NCBI RefSeq assembly: GCF_000259275.1 | Contig: NC_017735.1 | Coordinates: forward strand, 868,001 to 932,000 | Source of the DNA: Helicobacter cetorum MIT 99-5656 | GTDB taxonomy: Bacteria > Campylobacterota > Campylobacteria > Campylobacterales > Helicobacteraceae | Direction of reading: 5' to 3' | Length of the DNA stretch: 64,000 bases | Part shown: positions 27,088 to 37,194 of the stretch, piece by piece | How the letters are laid out: each line of letters begins with the position of its first letter | Numbering within the stretch: position 1 is the stretch's first letter | Translations under genes and position numbers: made by a program | The notes under the pieces: generated by a model | Databases searched by the model: none | What the model saw: the letters and a program-made list of their open reading frames with translations, nothing else | Told to the model about the DNA's origin: nothing

Positions 27088-27687
27088 CTAGGCGACCATG
27101 CGTTTTACTCTCTCTCTCTCTCTCTCGTTTTCGTTCAATTGTTTAAGGGCGTTTTCTTCATCGCTATTTAGAGTGGTGTTTTTTAGCCCTGTAGCTTGTA
27201 AGTAAGCGTCAAGTTCGGCGAGCCGACACTCTTCAAGTTCGGCTATAAAATTTTCCATAAAATTAAAGTCAATGTCGTTTAGAGTGGGGGTTTGTGAATC
27301 TTGGGTTTGTGGTTTTAGGGGTAGTTGGATTTTAAAATCATTATGCTTTAATTTAGAACTTGATAATTGTGTTCCATAAGTAAATTGATTATAAAAACAT
27401 TTATTAAGCTGATTAGTAATAAATAACCCTACTCGCCTTGTAAAATCATAATTTTTTAATTTTAATACATGGACTTTCATTTCTACACTTGCTAAATAAG
27501 GGTGATAAAAACAATTTCCAAAAAAATTTACGCTGATAAAATTTTCAAAATGCCTTGCTTTTTTATTGTTTAAAGTGTCAAAATAACCATAAACGCCATT
27601 ATTATCACTTTTGACTGATATGCGGACAATATCGCCTTTTACTAGGTCATCTTGACTTAATAATGAGCCTGTATAAATCTCAAACAA
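27088..27687 (-). CDS. BcgI-B-like specificity subunit, N-terminal half
   Basis: First target-recognition half, in the layout of type I/BcgI specificity proteins: FKLGDLFEIYTG, a variable TRD, then a helical spacer ending NFIAELEECRLAELDAYL. In the present state it stops soon after the (GA)9 tract (NERERERVKRMVA). The frame is open further upstream to about 27797 (TEYAPKVVSPLSGELEAT, then K-W-G-E), inside the 3' end of the RM gene, but contains no ATG, GTG or TTG before the TTG at 27687. It pairs with the RM subunit encoded just upstream; in H. pylori this is the HP1471/HP1472 position. Confidence 0.78.
   Translation of the reverse strand: MFEIYTGSLLSQDDLVKGDIVRISVKSDNNGVYGYFDTLNNKKARHFENFISVNFFGNCFYHPYLASVEMKVHVLKLKNYDFTRRVGLFITNQLNKCFYNQFTYGTQLSSSKLKHNDFKIQLPLKPQTQDSQTPTLNDIDFNFMENFIAELEECRLAELDAYLQATGLKNTTLNSDEENALKQLNENERERERVKRMVA
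27108..27126 (-). repeat. (GA)9 dinucleotide tract in the specificity gene
   Basis: Nineteen bases of alternating G and A on the coding strand ((GA)9 plus G). In this state the first half ends 6 codons later. Losing one GA unit, or gaining two, joins the frame to ESKTHGRLEWKSFKLGD and the second half, giving a full two-TRD protein. Confidence 0.92.
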
Positions 27688-27743
27688 ATCCCCTAATTTA
27701 AACTCGCCCCACTTAGTCGCTTCTAATTCGCCACTAAGGGGGC

Positions 27744-29786
27744 TTACAACTTTGGGGGCGTATTCTGTTTTAAGATTAAGCTCACTTCATAAGCGAGGTA
27801 ATCGCTAATGGTTCTTTTAAAATCTTCTAAGGTGGGTTTAGTGTCTCTTGGTTTAGTTTGGTTCCAGTCGCTCCCATTTTTGGGGTCTATAACATTCTCG
27901 TAATATTCATCTTCGCTTAAAAAATTCAAACAAGATTTGCCATAATGGACTAAATCTACTACTTCGTTATAGCGTTCTTTAGCGTTATTGCTATCTTTTA
28001 AGTTGTGGCTGGCTTTGGCTTTTTTGCGATTCGCCCTTGTATAGCCATCGTTACTAAAATCTATGAATTTAACCATGTGTTTAGGGTTATGTTTTTCATT
28101 GACTTTAAACACATAAATATGCGTTTGCACACTGGATTTTCCTATAAATAAATCTATAGGCATTTTAATGCTAGCTATTAGTGTATGCTTTTCTAAAATC
28201 CTAAGATTGTATTCTTTAGCTTTGCCACTGCCGGCACTACTTTGGATAATTACGCTGGCATACCCGCTTTGCATTTTTTCTAAGGCTTGTTCTACAAATA
28301 CCATGCCATTACCGCTTGCAGAATAAGGTGGGTTTAACACAAAGGCGTTCGCTTTAAAAGGCTCATTATTGATTTCTCCATTAAATTCATTTAGGCTGTC
28401 TTTGTTGAGCATGTGGCTACTCCCATCGCCCATTAAAATCATATTCAGCACTGCTAGAATATAGACATCTTGTAAGATTTCTAGCCCTAAGAGTTGCTTG
28501 GCTTTGATGTGGGCGATTTTTTGCTCTAAAATTTCAGGGCTTGAAATAGAGTTTTTAGCGTCTTCTATCATTAAATTCATGCTTGCGACTAATAGTCCGG
28601 CACTGCCTGTGGCAAAATCCCATACGAAGCTATCTTTATTGACTTTAGAAAGCTTGGCTAAAAGCGTGGCGACATAAGGGGGTGTGAGGACGACATCGTT
28701 TAATTTGTCTTGCGTGAAACCTAACCAGCGATACATTTCATTAAACAATTTACCGGTAAAATCCGTGCTTAAGTTGATTTTATAATAAATGCCTAGACTA
28801 TCTATAATCTCAGTAAAACAGCGTTTTAATCGGCTCTCGCCGTTTATGGCTAGGTTGTTATTTTCGTTGTTTAATAAAGGCTCAAGCGAAGAAATAACGC
28901 TTTGTTTTTTCTCTAAAGGTAAATTTTTATGCTTTAAAAAGGCGTTGATTTTTCTTAAAATAATATCGCCATCTCTATTACCTGCTTCTATACTAGATTT
29001 TAAATCGTCTTTAGTTAAAGGGCTTACTAGGTTTCTTATGCCTAAATTAGCGATAATGCTCGCAATGACTAAATACACTCTGTTATGTTCGCTTAAAAAA
29101 TTCTTTTCTTTGTTGTAGATGCTGTTATTGAGCTGTGTTAAACAATCTTCTATTTCTTGGTTTTTCTTTTCTTTAATACGCTCTAATTGTTCATCGCTTA
29201 AATGTAGAATGTCTAGGTGTTTGATAAAGTTATCAAAATGCTTAGGGGCTAAAAAGGATAAATCGCTGTATTTTAACTCTTTGTCTTTTAAAACTTCTAT
29301 GCCTGCACCTAGATTATCCTTGCTCACATAATAAATAGCGATTTGTGGGGTTATTTTATCCTTAAGGTCTTTATGCCCTGTAATGCCTATGGCTAAACAC
29401 TCTGTGTAGCTCGTGTAATGTAAAATCGCACTCGCATAATGCAAAGCCCCATTTAGGGCGTATTCTTTGATGTTTGTATAATGGGGGCGGTTGTTTTTAG
29501 AATCAAAATTTTCTACTAAATGGTGTTTATCAAGCTTAATGAGTTTGTCCTTAGAGCCTTTATATTCTATTAAAACAGGGATTTTTCTGTTTGGGTCTTG
29601 TGTGTTTAATAAAAGTTTGACATCAGGGCGATTACCCCCTAGCCCTCCACTTTTAGAAGCATAATTTTTAAGGGCGTTATCAATTTCACTATTTAGGCTT
29701 TCTTGTTCTAGTTTAAAGTCTAGTTGATAACTAGCTAGTTCGCTATTAAAATGGTGGGCGATTAGGGGTTCAATGGATTGTTTCAT
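27744..29786 (-). CDS. BcgI-A-like restriction-modification subunit (nuclease plus N6-adenine methyltransferase)
   Basis: A 680-aa protein with an N-terminal nuclease domain (GGNRPDVKLLL and VLIEYKGSKD, a PD..E-x-K site near residues 54-77). A methyltransferase domain follows with AdoMet motif FATGSAGLL and catalytic NPPYSASGNGMVF, then a C-terminal region that should contact the specificity subunit. This is the BcgI/type IIB architecture: one subunit cuts and methylates, the other (downstream) recognises DNA. It looks intact. It ends with TAA just after a C5 run; one extra C would fuse it in frame to the specificity gene. Confidence 0.88.
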   Translation of the reverse strand: MKQSIEPLIAHHFNSELASYQLDFKLEQESLNSEIDNALKNYASKSGGLGGNRPDVKLLLNTQDPNRKIPVLIEYKGSKDKLIKLDKHHLVENFDSKNNRPHYTNIKEYALNGALHYASAILHYTSYTECLAIGITGHKDLKDKITPQIAIYYVSKDNLGAGIEVLKDKELKYSDLSFLAPKHFDNFIKHLDILHLSDEQLERIKEKKNQEIEDCLTQLNNSIYNKEKNFLSEHNRVYLVIASIIANLGIRNLVSPLTKDDLKSSIEAGNRDGDIILRKINAFLKHKNLPLEKKQSVISSLEPLLNNENNNLAINGESRLKRCFTEIIDSLGIYYKINLSTDFTGKLFNEMYRWLGFTQDKLNDVVLTPPYVATLLAKLSKVNKDSFVWDFATGSAGLLVASMNLMIEDAKNSISSPEILEQKIAHIKAKQLLGLEILQDVYILAVLNMILMGDGSSHMLNKDSLNEFNGEINNEPFKANAFVLNPPYSASGNGMVFVEQALEKMQSGYASVIIQSSAGSGKAKEYNLRILEKHTLIASIKMPIDLFIGKSSVQTHIYVFKVNEKHNPKHMVKFIDFSNDGYTRANRKKAKASHNLKDSNNAKERYNEVVDLVHYGKSCLNFLSEDEYYENVIDPKNGSDWNQTKPRDTKPTLEDFKRTISDYLAYEVSLILKQNTPPKL

Positions 29787-29817
29787 TAATTTCCTTTTAA
29801 AAAATTTTAATTATAGC

Positions 29818-30393
29818 TTAATCGCTCGCATCAGCTAGTGCGATAGCAAAATGCACTTTTATATCTAAATTTTTAAGATAGCTAATTGCTTCTTTAAGAG
29901 TTGTGCCGGTGGTGATAATATCATCTAGCAAGAAGTAATCTAAAGTTTTATCGCCTTTGAATGTGAAATTCTTTGGGTTGTTTGTGCGAAATTCTAGGCT
30001 TTTTCCTGCGTAAGTAATAAAATTAGTTGCCCTTAAATTCCCATAAGTGGCTTTTAAGTTGTTTTTACAAAAACCTTTTAAAAGCACGGCGGAGTGTGAG
30101 TAAAAAGACTTCACTCTGTCATCAACAGCGATTCCATAAAGGGTGGTGTTTAAACCCTTTTCTTTTAAAATTTTTAGAAATTCCTTGCTCGCTTTTTGAG
30201 AGAGCAAAAATAAAAGGCGTGAGCCTATTAAAGAATACTTGCTTTTAATCAATTCTTCTACTTCGCTATAGGCATAAAAGCTATACACGCTCACGCCTTC
30301 TAAGACTCTTACTTTTAATTGTAGGGGTAAGTCATTCAAGCAACTTTGGCAAAGGGGTTTGAAAGAGAGTTTTAAGCAAGTGAGACAACGCAT
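29818..30393 (-). CDS. ComF-like phosphoribosyltransferase
   Basis: A 191-aa ComF-family protein linked to natural transformation. Cysteines near the N-terminus ([13 protein letters not shown]) suggest a zinc finger, and the PRPP-binding loop [17 protein letters not shown] marks the phosphoribosyltransferase domain. It overlaps the end of tmk by 22 bases. Confidence 0.82.
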   Translation of the reverse strand: MRCLTCLKLSFKPLCQSCLNDLPLQLKVRVLEGVSVYSFYAYSEVEELIKSKYSLIGSRLLFLLSQKASKEFLKILKEKGLNTTLYGIAVDDRVKSFYSHSAVLLKGFCKNNLKATYGNLRATNFITYAGKSLEFRTNNPKNFTFKGDKTLDYFLLDDIITTGTTLKEAISYLKNLDIKVHFAIALADASD

Positions 30394-30956
30394 TCAATAA
30401 ACGCTATTATTTTTTGGTGTAAATCCTCTATGCTTTCCTTAGCATTTAATTCTAAAATCTCGCATTCAAACTTTTCTTTTAATAAATAAGCTTTCTCTTT
30501 TAAGCGTTGCTGGATATGAAGTAACTTTTCTGTGCCTTGATTTTCTATTTTATCTAAGGTTTTAAAGCTCAAACGCTTTTTTAGATTTTCTGCATCTAAA
30601 AGTAAAAGAATGATTTTTTGGGGCAAGATATTTTGCGTGGCTAAAAGATTTAATTCTAAGCTTGACAACTCGCTATAGGCCATGCCAGAGATTAAACTTC
30701 TATCACTGATAATGAGTTTTTTTTCTTTTAAAGCTGGTTTGATTATGCTTTCTATATGCTCGGCTCTATCGCTCAAGAATAAAAACGCTCTAGCTAACTC
30801 GCTTAAATTTTCATTTAAAGCGATTTCTCTTAAATTTTGACCGATTTTTGTCCCACCCGGCTCTTTAGTGAAAACGGCGTTTTTAAAATGCGTTTTTAAC
30901 AATTCTATTTGGGTGCTTTTACCCGCACCATCAATGCCTTCTATGGTGATATACAT
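30372..30956 (-). CDS. tmk: Thymidylate kinase
   Basis: Phosphorylates dTMP to dTDP. P-loop [11 protein letters not shown] at the N-terminus, [11 protein letters not shown] (DRX/TMP site region) and the [10 protein letters not shown] motif. At 194 aa it is full length. It lies head to tail with coaD (no gap). Confidence 0.95.
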   Translation of the reverse strand: MYITIEGIDGAGKSTQIELLKTHFKNAVFTKEPGGTKIGQNLREIALNENLSELARAFLFLSDRAEHIESIIKPALKEKKLIISDRSLISGMAYSELSSLELNLLATQNILPQKIILLLLDAENLKKRLSFKTLDKIENQGTEKLLHIQQRLKEKAYLLKEKFECEILELNAKESIEDLHQKIIAFIECVVSLA

Positions 30957-31430
30957 TCAATCCCTTTGGATAAATTCTAAAATTTCTTCAGGCACCAAAT
31001 GGCTCGCATCGCCCTTGTGAATAATGATAGAACGCACAATAGAAGAGCTAATGAAAGCGTTTTGTAAAGTGGGCATGAAATACAATGTTTCTAATTCATT
31101 GTTTAAAGATTTGTTCGCATAACCCATTTGCAATTCGTATTCAAAATCGCTCACTACTCTTAAACCCCTTACAAGCACCTTACAATGATGCTCCTTTGCA
31201 AAATGAGCGAGTAGCCCATTAAAGCTCACGCATTCTACATTTTTGAAACTTTTTGTAGCAAGTTGTATCATCTCTAAGCGCTCTTCTAAACTAAACATGG
31301 GCTTTTTAGCACTTGAATTGGCTACTGCAACAATAAGCTTTTCAAATAATTCACTAGAACGACAAATAATATCCACATGCCCATTGGTTACAGGGTCAAA
31401 AGTGCCTGGATAAATACCTACTTTTTGCAT
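30957..31430 (-). CDS. coaD: Phosphopantetheine adenylyltransferase
   Basis: Fourth step of coenzyme A synthesis. [12 protein letters not shown] is the nucleotidyltransferase HxGH-type motif; [13 protein letters not shown] and the SSSIVR motif follow. ATG 31430 is chosen because it begins the conserved [12 protein letters not shown]; the frame extends a few codons further without homology. The protein is 157 aa. The start overlaps the ubiX stop by one base (TAATG). Confidence 0.95.
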   Translation of the reverse strand: MQKVGIYPGTFDPVTNGHVDIICRSSELFEKLIVAVANSSAKKPMFSLEERLEMIQLATKSFKNVECVSFNGLLAHFAKEHHCKVLVRGLRVVSDFEYELQMGYANKSLNNELETLYFMPTLQNAFISSSIVRSIIIHKGDASHLVPEEILEFIQRD

Positions 31431-32002
31431 TAGCTTAACACTCCCCATCGTGGGTATAAATCATTCTCTATCCCCAAACTATCAAACCACTTCCCCACTA
31501 AAAAATCTTGCATGCTCTCTAAGGTCTTACTTTGGGTGTAATAAGTCATCATAGGGGGCGAAATAATAGCGTTAGAGCGAGCGAGTTTTAATAAGTTTTC
31601 TAGCATAATATCGCTTAGGGGCATTTCTCTAGGGGCAATGAGTAAAGGGCGTTTTTCTTTAAGCATAACAGACGCAGCCCTAGAGATTAAATCCCCAGAA
31701 AAGCCATGGGCGATTTTAGCGACCATGTCCATGCTGGCTGGAATAATTGCCATTTTATGAACACCATAGCTCCCTGATGAAATGCTTGCATGAATGTCTT
31801 GTTCATTAAAGAATGTGGCGTTAGGGCGTAGGTCTTTCAAGGTGTTTTTGAGATTAATTTGCATTTCTTCTAGGGCTACAACATGGGCGTTTTTAGAAGC
31901 CACCACAAACACTTCAAACTCTTTGGGTAATTTTTCTAAAAACCGCAAGGCTAGGGGTATTCCGCTTGCCCCACTAATGCCTAAAACTAATTTCATCATC
32001 AT
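31430..32002 (-). CDS. ubiX: UbiX-family flavin prenyltransferase
   Basis: Makes prenylated FMN for UbiD-type decarboxylases. The flavin-binding [33 protein letters not shown] and [10 protein letters not shown] segments are conserved. At 190 aa it is the usual size. In a futalosine-pathway organism the partner decarboxylase would act in menaquinone synthesis. Three ATG codons in a row begin the gene at 32002. Confidence 0.9.
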   Translation of the reverse strand: MMMKLVLGISGASGIPLALRFLEKLPKEFEVFVVASKNAHVVALEEMQINLKNTLKDLRPNATFFNEQDIHASISSGSYGVHKMAIIPASMDMVAKIAHGFSGDLISRAASVMLKEKRPLLIAPREMPLSDIMLENLLKLARSNAIISPPMMTYYTQSKTLESMQDFLVGKWFDSLGIENDLYPRWGVLS

Positions 32003-32006
32003 TCCT

Positions 32007-32663
32007 TTATAATATTTGAACTTTAGAGTTACTTAACACGCGCACTTTTAATATCTTATTGCTTTCTAAATTCTTAGCCTGAATGATTTGATTTAATGAG
32101 CCATTTTCTAAGGCTTTCAAGCTTGTTTCTATGCTGATATGCCCTTCTTTATACACCCCTACCACCATGTCGTTTTTACGCACAATAATTAGGGCTTGAG
32201 TTTTATTCGCACTTAAAAGCGTGTTAGATGCGATGAAATTTTTCGCACTCGTTTTTTCAATAGCACTCTCTAATAAGGGGTCAGAAAGAGTGCCAAAAAG
32301 AATGCGTTCTTTTTTGGTGTTACTAGCCGTAATATTTTCATCTTTTTTAATCGCATTCACACTTCTAAAAGCTTGAATACTCCCTACAATGCTATAACGC
32401 ACCGGTAAGCGTAAATGCGGCTCATTCTCTAGCCTTAAAAACACGACCCCGTCTTTTTTGAGCTTGTTTGAAGTGCCTAACTCATAGCTTAAAATTTTAG
32501 CGTTAGAAAAACGCTCTGGTATTTCTAAATTAATTTTTTCAATTTCTAGTTTTAACTCTTTGTATTCTTTAAGATAAGTTTCTTTAATCTCTTTTTTAAG
32601 CGTGTTGAAATCTAGGGCTAATAACCCTTTTAAAACCATTAAAAAGAGAACAAGAATTTTCAA
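32007..32663 (-). CDS. flgA: FlgA-like flagellar P-ring assembly chaperone
   Basis: A 218-aa secreted protein with signal peptide (KILVLFLMVLKGLLA) and a C-terminal SAF-type domain (IASNTLLSANKTQALIIVRK, then KILKVRVLSNSKVQIL). It is needed for P-ring assembly in the periplasm. Its start overlaps the uvrD stop by 4 bases. Confidence 0.83.
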   Translation of the reverse strand: MKILVLFLMVLKGLLALDFNTLKKEIKETYLKEYKELKLEIEKINLEIPERFSNAKILSYELGTSNKLKKDGVVFLRLENEPHLRLPVRYSIVGSIQAFRSVNAIKKDENITASNTKKERILFGTLSDPLLESAIEKTSAKNFIASNTLLSANKTQALIIVRKNDMVVGVYKEGHISIETSLKALENGSLNQIIQAKNLESNKILKVRVLSNSKVQIL

Positions 32664-34687
32664 AACCCTTCCCTAACCTTTTCTAAAAATCCTTGCATAA
32701 CCCTTTGGATACGCCCCCCAAAATTCACTTTCATACACTTTGTGCTATCTTCTATTGCAAGCACTCGCCCTGTGCCAAAAATCTTATGGCTAACCAAGTC
32801 CCCCACTCTAATAGGCGATACTTTTTTATCATCTTTATGAAGCAATTTAGCTTCTTTGAGAAATAAAGACGGCACACAAGGGGTCTTTCTACCAAAATAC
32901 AAACGCTCTTTGACATAAGAGAGTTGTAATTCTTCTTTAGCCCTAGTGATAGCCACATAGGCTAAACGCCTTTCTTCTTCTAAATTATCTTCATCATTAT
33001 AATCATTAAACCCCCTATGCGGAAAAAAGCCTTCTTCTAAGCCAATAACAAACACATGTTTAAATTCTAAACCCTTACTCATATGCACGCTCATGCAACT
33101 CACTTTGTGCGAAGTATCTGTGCTATAAACATCTAGCGTGCTTTCATTTAAAAAATCTAATAAGGAATGCGTAGGGTTAGTTTTAAAATGCTCTTTGACT
33201 AAGCCTAGAAGCTCTTCTACAAAGCCCTTTCTCTCTTCATAATTGTCTTCTTTTTCATAGCTTCTCAAAAGATTTGTTTCTTCTAAAAAACACTCGCAAA
33301 ACTTCTCTACAGACACATTAAAAGCATCTCTTAAACGCTCTATCATAGCGATAAAATCTTTTAAAACCTGTTCGTTTTTAACGCTCAACTTACCTTTAAA
33401 CACGCCCTTTTTCAACGCTTCTTCTAAGCCAAGCTCTTCATGGTCTAAAACAGAAAAGATGAGTTCTTGAGTGATTTTACCAATACCCCTAGTAGGCTTG
33501 TTTAAAATGCGTTTGACAAAAAAGCGTTCGCTTTCTTTAGCCACTAAATGCATGGTTGCTAATGCATCTTTAATCTCAGCCCTTTCATAAAAACTCACCG
33601 CCCCTATAAGTCTGTAAGGAATGTTTAAGGCATTCAAACTCTCTTCAACGCTACGACTAAGTCCGTTCAAACGATACAAAATAGCAATATCTTCTAAATC
33701 TTCGCCCTTGTTTAAAAGGGCTTTAATTTGATAAGCCACATTCAAACTCTCTTCTTTTTGCGTTAAATACTCTTTACAAACAACGCTTTTATGCGGACCC
33801 TTAAAACTCTTGAGCGTTTTATTGTGGCGGTTTTGATTGTGGCTAATGAGAGAATTTGCACACTCTAAGATTTCAGCACTTGAGCGGTAGTTTGTTTCTA
33901 GTTTTACTACCTTAGCCCCTTCATAATGCTTAGAAAAATTTAAAATATTAGAAATATCAGCCCCCCTAAAGCCATAAATACTTTGGTCATCATCACCCAC
34001 CACACACAAATTATTATGCGTAAAACTCAGCGTTTTTAAAAACTCAAATTGTAGGGCGTTCGTGTCTTGATACTCATCTACCATAATATAATGGTATCGT
34101 TCGCTTGTCTCTTTAGCTAATTTTAAATTATCTTGTAAAATCTTAAGGCTTAGAACCAACAAATCATCAAAATCTACTAAGTTATCTCTTTCTAGGGCGT
34201 TTTGATAGCGTTCGTAAGCTTTATAACACTCTCTATCTTGCGTATCTAAACTTATCATGCGGTTTTTGATTTTAGAAATGCTCTCTCTATAATGGGTGAT
34301 TTTGAGTTGCTTACAGAGTGTTTTAGCATCATCACTATCTAACAGAGAAAAATCGCACGCCCTTTTTAAAAGGCTCATGTGCTGTCTTAAAAACAACAAA
34401 CCAAAACGATGGAAAGTGCAAAGCAAGGGGGGAATAAGGATTTGATTTTTCAATAATTTCAAAGCCCTTTCTTGCATTTCTTTGCTTGCTTTATTAGTAA
34501 AAGTAAGCGTTAAGGTGTTTTCACTAGGCACGCCACAAACACCGATTAAATAAGCCAAACGGCTTGTCAAAGTTTTAGTCTTGCCACTTCCTGCCCCAGC
34601 TAAGATAAGCATCGCCCCTTGAACATGGCATACTGCAGCTTTTTGTGCATCATTTAAGCTTTCTAAAATACTTTTTTCAAATCCCAT
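32660..34687 (-). CDS. uvrD: UvrD/Rep-family DNA helicase
   Basis: Superfamily 1 helicase of 675 aa. Motif I AGAGSGKTKTLTSRL, motif II VDEYQDTN, motif III VVGDDDQSIYGFRGAD, motif IV region LETNYRSSAEIL, and motifs V-VI (SVHMSKGLEFKHVFVIGL, RRLAYVAITRA). It acts in DNA repair and replication restart. It abuts the TPR-protein gene with no gap. Confidence 0.94.
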   Translation of the reverse strand: MGFEKSILESLNDAQKAAVCHVQGAMLILAGAGSGKTKTLTSRLAYLIGVCGVPSENTLTLTFTNKASKEMQERALKLLKNQILIPPLLCTFHRFGLLFLRQHMSLLKRACDFSLLDSDDAKTLCKQLKITHYRESISKIKNRMISLDTQDRECYKAYERYQNALERDNLVDFDDLLVLSLKILQDNLKLAKETSERYHYIMVDEYQDTNALQFEFLKTLSFTHNNLCVVGDDDQSIYGFRGADISNILNFSKHYEGAKVVKLETNYRSSAEILECANSLISHNQNRHNKTLKSFKGPHKSVVCKEYLTQKEESLNVAYQIKALLNKGEDLEDIAILYRLNGLSRSVEESLNALNIPYRLIGAVSFYERAEIKDALATMHLVAKESERFFVKRILNKPTRGIGKITQELIFSVLDHEELGLEEALKKGVFKGKLSVKNEQVLKDFIAMIERLRDAFNVSVEKFCECFLEETNLLRSYEKEDNYEERKGFVEELLGLVKEHFKTNPTHSLLDFLNESTLDVYSTDTSHKVSCMSVHMSKGLEFKHVFVIGLEEGFFPHRGFNDYNDEDNLEEERRLAYVAITRAKEELQLSYVKERLYFGRKTPCVPSLFLKEAKLLHKDDKKVSPIRVGDLVSHKIFGTGRVLAIEDSTKCMKVNFGGRIQRVMQGFLEKVREGF

Positions 34688-37186
34688 TTATTCTAAAAAC
34701 TCGCCCTTTTTCTCTTTAGTCAAACGCTCTTTCAAAAGGCTTGTATCAATTTCAAAATCAAAATAAGGCGAAGAAAAATTAGGGGTGCTAATGGCTAGAA
34801 AATGGTTCAAGGCCGATTTCAAATCCCCCTTTCTTTGATACAATAGCCCTAAGGCATAACGGATATTTTCATTTTTTGGTTCATCTAATTTGCCAAGTTC
34901 TAGCAATAAAGCGGCATTGTCATAATGACCTTGTGCGATGTGAGCTAAGCTGGCAAAGATTTTTAAGCGCGTGTCATTGTCTCTAAGCCCCTCAATCAAA
35001 TTTTGATACAACGCGCTCGCTTTTTCATACTTGCCTTGAAAAAGGCTCACTAAAGCTAAGCTTTCTAGCCAATCATTTGGGGCTTCAGTTTCTTCTAAAC
35101 TAGCGATTTTCTTTTCTAACAATCTCTCTTGCCTGTCTAAATCCCCCACAATAAATCCCATGTAAGCGTAGAAGTTACGCCCTAAAATGGGACCTAACAT
35201 GGTTTGTGCCCAATCAATCTTATTAGAATCTAGTAAAGTATAAATACTCAAAGTATGACGGATATTTGCATCATAATAGGAGACGATTTCATAAAAGATA
35301 TTAGAAAGCAAATCTTTAGGAAGCATTTTCTTTAAACGCCCAAAAGATTCTGTAACTAATTTTTTATCCTTACTCTCTTTAGCAAATACCGCTTGAATAG
35401 CGTAGTAAAAAGGAAGTTTTTTAGGGGCATTTTCAAGCCAATCCATATCCCAATTAGTGCGGTGATTTAAATAAGCTATCAATGAATATAGCAAAGCTTT
35501 TTGTGTAGGACTAGAAAAATCTTGATTATAAAAATTCTCTGTGATTTCTCTCAAAAACTCTGCGCTGTCCTCATGGGTAAAATGCGATGCCATGATGGCA
35601 AAAATCGCGCTCAAATAATCCGCCGAATTTAAATGAAAAGCCCTTAAAAAATGGAAATACGCTTTGTGGTAGTTCTCTAATTGTGCATAAATCAAACCCA
35701 CATTATAATGAACGAGTGCGTTATTGGGGCTGTTTTTTAAAGACAAATTAAAAAAATAAAGGGCAATATTTAAACGCTTTTTTTCTAGCTCTTTTAACCC
35801 CTTAAGGGCGTTTTTATCTGCTATAGCCATTAAGCGCCCCCTTTTTAAGGCAACACTTGCCCCCTCTAAATCTTTTTGTGTTTCAGAGTCTAAGAGAAAC
35901 AGCCCTTCTTCAATCACACCTAAAGTCTCTTTAGAGTCTAAGACCTTAAAAGGGGCATAATAGAATAACAAACGATAGATAAAATCCTTTCTCCCTTCAA
36001 GATATTGGGTATTCCAAAAACGCTCCTTAGCCCTTTCTTTGTCTAAAAAAACAGAGTCTATCATAGGCTTGATAGGGTAAAAAGAACTTGCTAACAGCAT
36101 GTCTTTTTGCGTATAACTAGCTAGTTTTAGGGCTTCACTAGCACTAAGAGTATCGCCTTTTTTCAAGCTGACTAATTCTAAAGCCATTAAAGCCTTTAAG
36201 TCATTAGGGTAGTAGTGTAAAAAGCGTTGCACATGCTCTAAAGCCTGCTTATAATTCCCTAAGCGAGCTTGTAAAAGCCCTAAAGTCAGCTCATCTTGAA
36301 TATCTGCACTCTTTTGTAATTGCGTATAAGCATTTTCTTCATCTTTAAACATTAAGAACAATTTAGACGCTAAGCGTGCGTTGGGTTTTAAAAAAGCGTT
36401 TGAATTAGGATGCATTAAAGGTGAAAGAGTTTCAAAATACTCTTGTGCATAATAAGATTTGAGGGCATATGCATACGAATAAAAAGACTTTTTATAGTCT
36501 TTATATAAAGTCTCTCTTGCAATTTTTAAATAATGATAATACAAATCTGCATCTTGTAAATGATAAGCCGTAACTAATGCATCTATCGCATTCACGCTCG
36601 CATTTTCTTTTGAAGCAATGCCAGAATCAAACAAATCTAAAGCCCCATTAAAATCTTTTTCTTTAAATTTAATTACCCCTAAATTATGGCTTGCAATACC
36701 TTGCGAAAAAGAAGCGATTTTATCAAATAAATGCAAGGCTTCATTTTTTTGCCCTTGTTCATATAAGATACTAGCCTTTTTTATCATAGCATCCACTTGA
36801 GTTTCATCGTTTCTTTTTAAAGAATCTTTCCCTATCAAATCAGGTAAATCAAGATTTTCTATTTGCCCATCAGATTCTTTATTATTTTTATTGCTAGTAG
36901 CAATATCGCTATTAGTCGCACTAGCTGTGCCGACAGAAGTTTGTGCAGAAGTTTCTTTATTCTCTTTAGTTTCTTTATGCCCTACAAACAAGCTCAAAGC
37001 AATGATAATAGCTATAAGCAAAACCAAAATCCCAAGAGAGATATAGAGCTTTTTTTTATCTTGTAATAGTTGCTTAAAAAACTCTTTAGGACTTTTTAAT
37101 TTGTTAAGGGTCTGTTCTAAAGCCTGTTTGAAAGAAGGTATTTTAGAATCAGTGGTGTTTTTGGAATTTTGCTCTTCATTTAGCAT
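34688..37186 (-). CDS. Large TPR-repeat membrane protein
   Basis: An 832-aa protein with a cytoplasmic N-terminus, one membrane helix (about residues 48-68, LYISLGILVLLIAIIIALSL), a low-complexity Ser/Asn/Thr linker, and a long extracytoplasmic part built of TPR-like helices (for example NNALVHYNVGLIYAQLENYH and NIRYALGLLYQRKGDLKSAL). It is conserved in H. pylori at the same locus; function unknown, probably a periplasmic scaffold. Confidence 0.8.
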   Translation of the reverse strand: MLNEEQNSKNTTDSKIPSFKQALEQTLNKLKSPKEFFKQLLQDKKKLYISLGILVLLIAIIIALSLFVGHKETKENKETSAQTSVGTASATNSDIATSNKNNKESDGQIENLDLPDLIGKDSLKRNDETQVDAMIKKASILYEQGQKNEALHLFDKIASFSQGIASHNLGVIKFKEKDFNGALDLFDSGIASKENASVNAIDALVTAYHLQDADLYYHYLKIARETLYKDYKKSFYSYAYALKSYYAQEYFETLSPLMHPNSNAFLKPNARLASKLFLMFKDEENAYTQLQKSADIQDELTLGLLQARLGNYKQALEHVQRFLHYYPNDLKALMALELVSLKKGDTLSASEALKLASYTQKDMLLASSFYPIKPMIDSVFLDKERAKERFWNTQYLEGRKDFIYRLLFYYAPFKVLDSKETLGVIEEGLFLLDSETQKDLEGASVALKRGRLMAIADKNALKGLKELEKKRLNIALYFFNLSLKNSPNNALVHYNVGLIYAQLENYHKAYFHFLRAFHLNSADYLSAIFAIMASHFTHEDSAEFLREITENFYNQDFSSPTQKALLYSLIAYLNHRTNWDMDWLENAPKKLPFYYAIQAVFAKESKDKKLVTESFGRLKKMLPKDLLSNIFYEIVSYYDANIRHTLSIYTLLDSNKIDWAQTMLGPILGRNFYAYMGFIVGDLDRQERLLEKKIASLEETEAPNDWLESLALVSLFQGKYEKASALYQNLIEGLRDNDTRLKIFASLAHIAQGHYDNAALLLELGKLDEPKNENIRYALGLLYQRKGDLKSALNHFLAISTPNFSSPYFDFEIDTSLLKERLTKEKKGEFLE

Positions 37187-37194
37187 AGGCTAAC

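Noticed and set aside
26961-27146. Plus-strand ORF across the CT repeat
   Set aside because: It is antisense to the specificity gene, low in complexity (LSLSLSRF) and has no ribosome site or homology.
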